64,000 bases of DNA, taken from contig JAOVFP010000021.1 of assembly GCA_025738555.1 (NCBI GenBank), positions 1,054,001 to 1,118,000 on the forward strand, written 5' to 3'. Positions 56,600-64,000 of this stretch are shown in pieces (the stretch's first letter is position 1; each line of letters starts with the position of its first letter). This DNA is from Cyathus striatus. Lineage: Eukaryota; Basidiomycota; Agaricomycetes; Agaricales; Nidulariaceae. The translations under genes were made by a program, and so were the position numbers. Under the pieces are notes generated by a model. It did no database searches and was not told the DNA's origin. It was given only the letters and a program-made list of their open reading frames with translations.

Positions 56600-57510
56600 T
56601 TCAGGATAGCGACCTCTTTTTCTGTATCACGATGTATATTACTGTTCGTCGTATTTTAATGAGCGTCAGGTGGGCGCCATTCAAGTTTTGTGCAGTTGAG
56701 TCATCGAGTTATTACCCCAATATTTTTCAACTACAAACACTGTTGAACGAGTAAGTAGTTGTCTAATATAAGATGTTATTTAAGCTTCTCTTGACTCCAA
56801 ATCCCGAGTTGCGGCAGCGAATCTTAGATTCTCTACGCGCTTCAACCTATCGGACAGGATCTGCTCAACGGTTCTCTTCGACTGGCATAATCCCTTCAAG
56901 ATCTACTCTCCCAGACTCGATCCAGGACTTTTTAAAGTTTTGCTTTTCACTGAGTGTCCATTTCTGTCGTATTGACCGTCATCATATGATGTTGATCATC
57001 TTGCTACATCACATATCGACATGACAGGAGACGACAGCTGTCCGTTGCCTTCCATCAACTTTTGAAGTTAAACTATATTCCAGTGGCTGCTCCTGATTAC
57101 GTTGTGTGATTAGATGCCATATCAGGTGCTTTTAGCGTCGCTTTCCAATCTATACATTGTTTTCTGTAAGGATATGAAGTTATTTACGTTGATTACTATG
57201 AATGATATAACACTGTGTCAGATACCTAATCATAGATTATAGAAACCAATAAAATTACAGAAGTGCAATGTAGTCTGTATGAAAGCTTATCTCAAACAGG
57301 ATCATTTGTCCATGACAGATTTCGGCCAACTGTGGAGATGCTAACCAAATGGAATGTGAATAACACCGGCGCCTAGACGCATCTTCTACTACCAGTATCG
57401 ATTGATCACTGATGCCTCCCGAAACTTAAACGTGATAACATTGCTAGACTTTGTGCATCAGTACAAAAAATGACACGAGCCTCCTGGAAAGCTAGAATCA
57501 AAGTACATCC
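56600..57510. other. Upstream region of member 6
   Basis: 57,080-57,515 matches 59,080-59,143 joined to 61,828-62,230, the upstream region of member 7, so it is part of the tandem unit. A frame at 56,773-57,024 (MLFKLLLTPNPELRQRILDS) is not recognised. Confidence 0.4.
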
Positions 57511-57517
57511 TGTAGTC

Positions 57518-58693
57518 ATGTCTCCCCAGCTCTCCGATGAAAATTTTCAAGCTTACCTTGATACATATCTCGGAACAGTCATTGTGCAAGCGTTCCTAAG
57601 TGGTATGCTACTTTTAATATCTGCAATGACAATTCTAATCGCTATTTTCCGGTTTTAGGCTTGTATACATTCCTCTTTTTTCGGACCGTCCGTGCTGCAG
57701 GTAATAACGTTGGAAAATACGTACAGACACATATTTACATTGAACCTATATACAGTCCCAAAAATTCGAAATGGAACGCACACCTTCCTTATGACTGTTT
57801 TGACGTTTCTATATATCTTAATTATGTCGAACTTTTCATTCACTTGGGTGGTAGTTCGGTCGATTCTGATTACTCAGGGCGGGAAACAGCAATCTACAGC
57901 TGCACAAATCATATTCGGCTCCTCTCGTATGCTCGAAGTTGTGCATGGCACACAGATTGCAGCAATGCTCATAGCGGACACATTGCTAGTGAGTTCTGTA
58001 GCTTTATTGGCATTGAAATACATGTATTCATGTTTCTATAGGTTTGGAGGTGTTACATGGTGTGGCTCAAAAATAAATGGCTGTTGGTTCTTTTTGGGAT
58101 CCTTCTCCTAGGCGAAGTTGGTAAGGAAAGAATAAATATTGCTGATATACATGCTGATAATCCGTTTCCTACCAGGACTATTTCCCACTTATTTTTTGTT
58201 CGATCACAGTTTCAGTTCCGCAGCATTTCCCGCATCCTCACTTTCCTTCATCTCGTCAGGAATCACCATCATTTCCACATCAATGATCATATATCGCATT
58301 CTGACAGTTTCGCGGGACAGTGGATCAATGGGTAGATATGGATACATCATCGAAATTTTGGTCGAGTCCGGGATATTATATTCTACTCCCTTGCTCATCA
58401 CAGGAGTAATGCTAGTATTTCACAATGACATAACCGTGACAGAAGCCGGTACTTACCTCATGGCAATTTTGATCCCAGTTACAGTGAGTGCACTAAACCT
58501 TGGATCACGTAGTAGCTTTTAAATTTGTCCCACCCAGGGTATTGCGCCGACTTTGATTTCCGAGCATGCCATGACCAATGCAAAGCGTGATGAAGAGAGA
58601 TGGTCGCAGCCTATTTCCACTCTGAGGTTCAGACAGGCAACGAGAGATGCGACGCATCAAGAAAGCGATGTCACTCCGAGTCTTCCTCGTTAA
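57518..58693 (+). CDS. Seven-helix membrane protein, family member 6 (intact)
   Basis: Six exons encode 300 residues: 57,518-57,602, 57,659-57,700, 57,756-57,988, 58,042-58,120, 58,176-58,483 and 58,538-58,693. Introns are 53-56 bp and keep the frame. I chose ATG 57,518 because the next in-frame ATG upstream (57,470) is not usable in the close paralogue at 62,232, where that frame hits TAG. The chain begins MSPQLSDENFQAYLDTYLGT and has seven hydrophobic segments: around VIVQAFLSG, FLMTVLTFLYILIM, QIAAMLIADTLLVW, LLVLFGILLLGEVG, ITIISTSMIIYRIL, VESGILYSTPLLIT and YLMAILIPVTGIAP. The basic, Ser/Thr-rich C-terminus contains RWSQPISTLRF. Function unknown; family typical of basidiomycetes. Tandem duplicate of member 7. 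Confidence 0.88.
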
Positions 58694-58699
58694 CACATC

Positions 58700-59143
58700 C
58701 AGACCAATGAAATTACAGTTATAATCGTGTGATACCATTTCTGATAGCACCTTTATACTTATACATATTATTATTTCTACTTCAGTAAGCTGGTGTGTTT
58801 GAATAATTTTAAATATTCCATCATAAATACGTGGCTCTGTATCGACACATCTTTAGTCCACCGCTACCGTTGAAGGCTAGCTAACGGGGTGGCGACTCGG
58901 ACAAAAATCGGATGAATGGCAATTTGTCAATGCAAGACTTTTCAACATACGTCATAATCTCAAAGGCTTCTTTGTGTTTGATGTTTAAATCTCCAATCTA
59001 TGACAACATAGTACTAATAGAAAATCAGTGTGTACCTTTTTATCGCCATTCGTTTTGAAAAGTACGTCACGCTGAGCCCATACTTCATCAACTATACTTC
59101 AGTGGTTACGTGCGCGTTTGATTGCATTGTGTCATAATATGTC
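58700..59143. other. Downstream of member 6
   Basis: No gene. The last 60 bp resemble 57,080-57,140, the start of the tandem unit, and end at the target site of the next transposon. Confidence 0.45.
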
Positions 59144-61827
59144 ATTCCATGCGGGGCTGCTAACATTTCGAGTTCCCCTTAAGTTTTTCGAGTCAAAGTT
59201 AAGTTCTAGTCGAGTCAAAGTTAAGTTCCAGTTGAGTTATAGTTAAGTTCCACTTTGGCCCCGCTTATTTTTATTCAGTGAAAGTTAAGTTTTTCGAGTC
59301 GACTTAAGTTCCTCGCTAATTAATTCTCTGAAAGTTAAGTTCTCTCGAGTTAAGTTCCTCAATAATTTTTCGAGTTCCCTCAAGTTCAATTTTCAAAATT
59401 TCAAGTGTAAAGTAAAAACTAATCACTAGTACTACTATCTGAGTGAGTGTAAGTCGAGTTCCCTCAAGTTGAGTTTTTCGAGTCGACTTAAGTTCCTTGT
59501 TAATTTTTTTCTGAAAGTTGAGTTCTCTCGAGTTAAGTTCCTCACTAATTTTTCGAGTTCCCTCAAGTTCGAGTTTCAAAATTTCAACTATACAGTAACT
59601 ATAAACTAATCACTAGTACTACTATTTGCTAATCACTACTATTGCTACCACAGCTCTGTCCCGCACCCTGCCTGATTTCATCGACATTTCCCACGGACTC
59701 TGCCCGCCTTTATTTACTTCTGTTTACGTGCAGTATTGAACGATCACATCTATCATAAACAAATATTCATCACTGCGACATCAACACATCGTGTGATTTT
59801 TGATGTGCACTCTTCCTTATCATCAATGCTCATCATGCTCAACAGTGAGCAAGTCTTTTCTGATTTTTAAGCTCAATTCTTGCTCTTTTTATTTCAGTCT
59901 TTTTGCATCACTTAATATAAGTTGTTATACATTTAGTAGACCATATTATACTAAGTACTAATGTACATAAACTTATAAAAATGCGAGTTATATATGTATT
60001 TAGTCTTTTATTATAATATGTTCCATGCTTTGCACAGATTATGTGATTTGTGTAGAAAAGTGTATTAGTTGTGAAGGAAAATAAGAGCGGAGGCGTGGGA
60101 AAATAAGAGCGGGAGGGCGGGAAATGATGAAATGAGTGGGAAATAATAAACAGAGGTCGGAACAATAAGTGATAGCGCGGGAAAATATTGAGCGGGGATG
60201 CAGACAGCAGTGAACAGCAGAAGCGGTGGCATGGTAAATAAATGCGAATACCCAGTGAGCATCAGAAGTGAAAGCGGAAGCCTGGGAAAATATGAGCGGG
60301 AGGGCGGGAAATGATGGAATGCGTGGGAAATTTCGAGCGGAAGGGAGGGCAGGAAATAATAATTAAAGGAGAAGCGAAAGCATGGAAAATGCTGAGCGGG
60401 AAGTGGACAGCAGTGGACAGCAGAAATAGTAAGCGGATGCGTGGGAAATAACGAGCGGGAGGGCGGGAAATAATGAGTAGAGGTCAGAATGATAGCAGCA
60501 GAGCGTGGGAAACATTGAGCGCGAAAGTATGTTGGCGCGATATGTTAAGCGGATGCGTGGGAAATTATGAGCGGAGGTGCGGGCAACAATGAAGATGTGC
60601 AATTAATGGGAAATGAGTAAACATTGAATTATATGCATGGGAAACAGTGAGCGGAGGGGCGGGAAACAACACAAACTACTGTATAATTACTGTAAGGTTC
60701 TCATACAATACAGGTATACAACTTGCTTATTTTTCGAATAAAAGTTAAGTTCCCTTGAGTAAAGTTAAGTTTCTCGCATATTTTTTTGAGTAAAAGTTAA
60801 GTTCCATCGAGTTGAGTTGAGTTCCTCACATATTTTTTTTTCGAGTGGTGTTAAGTTCCTAAATTCGAGTGTCAGTTAAGTTACCATCGAGTTACCTTCG
60901 AGTGGTAAATTGACACTCAAGGACACTCGAATTTGGGTCGAGTTCCATTCGAGTTCCAGTTAAGTTCCAGTTAAGTTCCTATATTAAGTTCCTCAAATTC
61001 CATTACAAAAAACCCATACTTTACAATCATGCTCATTGTTATCGCAATCCCTTACCTCGTTGTTTCCCACGCCCACCCTGCTGCCGCGGATGTGTAAAAA
61101 ATAGCGCCATCACATCAGCCATCAAATCCCCGATAACTCCACTCGCTTCTGATGCATTGATGGTGATCGCATCGCACTTCTTCCATCATGTTCAACAGTG
61201 AGCACGTATTTTGTGCATTCTTCTCTCAGTTTTTGGATTCTTCCTGTGATTTTTTTTACAATATGAAGTTAGTTATTTTGCATGTATTATAACATCTTAG
61301 TTGCATAAGCATGATGTACTGTGCTTATATAAAATATAACATTAATAATAATAATATAAACTTTTCATACTATTTCATAGGTAATTTAGCTGTACTGTAG
61401 AAGCATTTAATATACATTCATATTCACAAAAAAATTGAGAGGAATTGTCCAATAACTCGACCAGAAATGAAAATAATGGGTGCTCACTGTTTATAACGAT
61501 GATGAGGCATATGAATGTGATCAAGCGCGCCGTGGAAAACAACGTGCGGCACTCATTGATCAATTTGATGGAGGGAGAAGCATCAGATCAAATTAATGAT
61601 CAACATTCAGGGGCGTGGGAAATAATGAGCGCCGAGGCGCAACAGCGAGTGAGCATTAATCTAGTAATCCATAGCAGGGTCAGAATGTCTGTGATATACG
61701 ATACAAATCAAGCTAATTTACATTTTTCGAGTTACAGGTGAGTTCCTAAGTTGAGTTCCACTCAAGTTCCTTTCGAGTTCCATTCGAGTTACCGGTAACT
61801 CGAAAAGTTGACGGCCCATTCCATGCG
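59144..61827. mobile_element. 2.7-kb GGGC-ended element with 10-bp TSD and TTCGAGT arrays
   Basis: The element (59,154-61,817) begins GGGCTGCTAACATTTCGAGT and its inverted right end is GGGCCGTCAACTTTTCGAGT. ATTCCATGCG flanks both sides (59,144-59,153 and 61,818-61,827). AAGTTAAGTTCC/TTTCGAGTT repeats fill 59,165-59,600 and recur at 60,735-61,000 and 61,720-61,800. A GTGGGAAATAATGAGCGG minisatellite occupies about 60,070-60,660. A segment around TGCTCAACAGTGAGCA occurs twice (about 59,830 and 61,190), so two related halves lie in tandem. No coding region is supported. Unit 57,080-57,140 shows the uninterrupted site. Confidence 0.85.
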
Positions 61828-62230
61828 CCTTTCTCGTCGTTATCTACTCTGAATATTTTATGAAAGGGTATGAAGCTATTTATTAAACTGCCAGGTACTT
61901 AGTATTTCAAATTATATACACTAAGCATCTCATATATCTAATCACAGATTCTAGAAATCCATAAAATTGCTGAATTCAGTGTACATGCACTCTGGAGTTG
62001 AAAGCATATCTCAAACGGAATCATTTATTCATGACAGATTTTCGGCCAACTGTGGGGCTGCTAGCTAAATGGAACGTTTTTAACGCTGGTGCCTATACGC
62101 ACTTTCCACTAATGGTATCATTATGATTGATCGCTGATGTTTCCAGGAACTTGAATGTGATTTAGACTTTGTACACCAGTATAAAATGACCTCGCGCCTG
62201 GAAAGCTAGAGTCAAAGGACATCCTGCACT
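61828..62230. other. Upstream region of member 7
   Basis: Similar to 57,140-57,515 (TTCGGCCAACTGTGG at about 62,042 and 57,323). This conserved non-coding stretch should include the promoter of the pair. Confidence 0.5.
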
Positions 62231-62231
62231 C

Positions 62232-63409
62232 ATGCCTCCTCCGCTTTCTGATGAAGTTTTTCAAGCTTACCTCGACACTTATCTCGGAACAGTCATCGTG
62301 CAAGCATTTCTAAGTGGTATGTTACTTTTAATATCTAAAATTGGTGATTCTAATCGCCATTCGCTGGTTTTAGGCTTGTATACCTTCCTTCTATTTCGGA
62401 CCATCCGCGCTGCAGGTAATAATGTCGGAAAATTTATATGACACACATTTACATTGAACCTATATATAGTCCCAAAACTTCGACGTGGAACACACACTTT
62501 CCTTATGACTGTTTTGATGTTTCTATACATCATAGTCGTGACAAATTTTGCGTTCACTTGGGTGGTAGTTCGATCGGTTCTGATTACTCAAGGCGAGAAA
62601 CAGCAATCTATAGCTGAACAAATCGTATTTGGCTCCTTTCCTATGCTCGAAGTTGTACATGGCACACAGATTGCGGCAATGATTATAGCGGACACATTGT
62701 TGGTGAGTGCATTGATTTTTTTTGGCACTGCAATGTGTTGTATTCATGTTTCGGTAGGTTTGGAGGTGCTACATAGTGTGGCTCAAAAATAAATGGCTAT
62801 TGGTTCCTTTTGGAATTCTTCTTGTCGGCGAAGTTGGTAAGTGACAGAGCACAACCTTAACGATATTTAGGCTGATAATCTGATCTTACTACTTAGCATT
62901 ATTTCCGACCTATTTTGTGTTCGATCACAGTTTCAGTTTTGCAGCATTCCCTGCACCCGCACTTTCCTTTATCTCTTCGGGAATTACTGTTATTTGCACA
63001 TCTATGATCATATATCGCATTCTGACTGTCTCGCGGGGCAATGGATCTGTAGGTAGATATGGATACATCATCGAAATTTTGGTCGAGTCGGGCATTTTAT
63101 ATTCCGCTCCCCTGCTCATCACAGGTGTCATGATGGTATTTCACACTGACATTACGGTGTTGGAAACCAGTACCTATCTCATGGTAATTTTAATTCCAAT
63201 TACTGTGAGTGTACTAATCCTTGGAATATGTAGCTTTTTCTAACATTTAATTTATTCAGGGCATTGCACCGACATTGATTTCTGAGCATGCCATGACCAA
63301 TGCAAAGCGTGATGAAGAGAGATGGTCGCAGCCTGTTGCCACACTGAGGTTCAGGCATACAATGAGAAATTCAACACATCAAGAAAGCGATGTCAACATT
63401 CCTCATTAG
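62232..63409 (+). CDS. Seven-helix membrane protein, family member 7 (intact)
   Basis: Exons 62,232-62,316, 62,374-62,415, 62,470-62,702, 62,758-62,836, 62,897-63,204 and 63,260-63,409 join to 298 residues without a stop. The chain starts MPPPLSDEVFQAYLDTYLGT. It shares with member 6 the exon phases, WRCYIVWLKNKWLLVPFGIL, GRYGYIIEILVESGILYSAP, GIAPTLISEHAMTNAKRDEE and WSQPVATLRF. An in-frame TAG upstream fixes the start at 62,232. Seven hydrophobic segments suggest an integral membrane protein. No catalytic or binding motif is visible, so the role is unknown. It is the second copy of a tandem unit separated from member 6 by the 2.7-kb element. Confidence 0.88.
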
Positions 63410-64000
63410 CACACTCCGGACAATGCTTTCTGATATGTTATATAACGTTTTATATCTACTTCGATACAGTGTTGGTCCGCTCCTTGTGATACTTCGTCCT
63501 CCTACCTACCTCAGTACTTCAATCATAACCATATTTTATTTATGCATTGTGCATTCCTCTGAAATTAAATCTGAAATATTTCTGCGGAAGGGATGTTGAG
63601 ATATTGAACAAATGATGCAGAATCAGAGGCCATGACTAACTTGAGACAATTGTTGCAGCCAATTAGTTTGTTACCACACTGAGGTTTCATGTCCAAATAA
63701 ATATTGGCATAATGGCACCCAAAGGAGGAATATGTGCAGGCTCCTAAAACCATCCTCTTGTATCATGAGGCATTCCTCCTTATGTTTTTGTAGAGGCAAA
63801 CATCTGTCAATATTTATTCAGGACAAACAAAAACAAGGAGGAATGCTCGTGATAGAGAGGCTGGCACAACTGGTTTCTGAAATTTGACCCTGAACCCTTT
63901 TCATGAACAGGGACATCAACAGCCACACTTGCCATATTCCCACTATTAATGTCCCACTAACAACAACACACTTTCTATTCCTCTAATGTTTGTCTTGACA
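63410..64000. other. Right edge, no gene; one strong hairpin
   Basis: Similarity to the downstream flank of member 6 fades after about 63,450. At 63,762-63,853 two arms (ATCATGAGGCATTCCTCCTT and, inverted, ATCACGAGCATTCCTCCTTG) flank a loop of about 35 bp, a candidate foldback or a small MITE. No other structure is seen. Confidence 0.45.

Noticed and set aside
56773..57024. 83-codon frame upstream of member 6
   Set aside because: Not shared with the tandem unit upstream of member 7 and no family recognised; probably chance.
1..64000. tRNA and rRNA genes
   Set aside because: I found no stretch with convincing cloverleaf boxes or rRNA similarity; a dedicated search (tRNAscan-type) would settle it.

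Overview
The window looks like a gene-poor, transposon-riddled stretch of an Agaricomycete (mushroom-forming basidiomycete) nuclear genome. The evidence is introns of about 50-60 bp with GT..AG ends and three recognisable fungal or basidiomycete families. These are eIF2A relics, a lineage-expanded seven-helix membrane family, and a signal-peptide/Asn-rich/one-helix surface protein. I see no bacterial operons, rRNA, tRNA or CRISPR.

Layout. 1-9.9 kb holds two decayed copies of the translation factor eIF2A, each broken by inserted elements, with an unrecognised gene fragment between them. 10.4-33.1 kb and 47.4-53.2 kb are two copies of one segmental duplication carrying the membrane-protein genes. 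The left copy is split by a 15.2-kb DNA transposon (13,913-29,089) with a 9-bp target-site duplication (TSD). That transposon carries, on the minus strand, a decayed giant gene: zinc finger and MULE-like transposase, lysine-rich linkers, ubiquitin/SUMO-protease-like domain, PHD-like and tudor-like modules. A second gene of unknown function lies divergently on the plus strand. 34.3-36.6 kb is a surface-protein gene split by a 1.25-kb element. 36.7-41.3 kb is a third eIF2A relic with two large repeat insertions. 44.0-45.1 kb is another membrane-protein relic. 53-64 kb has the two best-preserved tandem membrane genes (57.5 and 62.2 kb), a 1.2-kb hAT-like element and a 2.7-kb element inserted between those two genes.

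Integration. Only three members of the membrane family (50,622, 57,518 and 62,232) read through without a break; those at 10.9, 31.0, 44.0 and 47.8 kb carry stop codons. Comparing the two duplicated blocks, the left block has lost many CpGs to TpG/CpA, including a CGA-to-TGA nonsense change, which suggests cytosine methylation and decay of repeated DNA.

The most interesting structure is a set of elements with GGGC...GCCC ends, 9-10 bp TSDs and interiors made of layered short tandem repeats. They range from the 15-kb coding element down to 1.2-kb non-coding ones, and may be one MULE-like family. The 15-kb element also carries arrays of short palindromes whose stems vary but stay paired.
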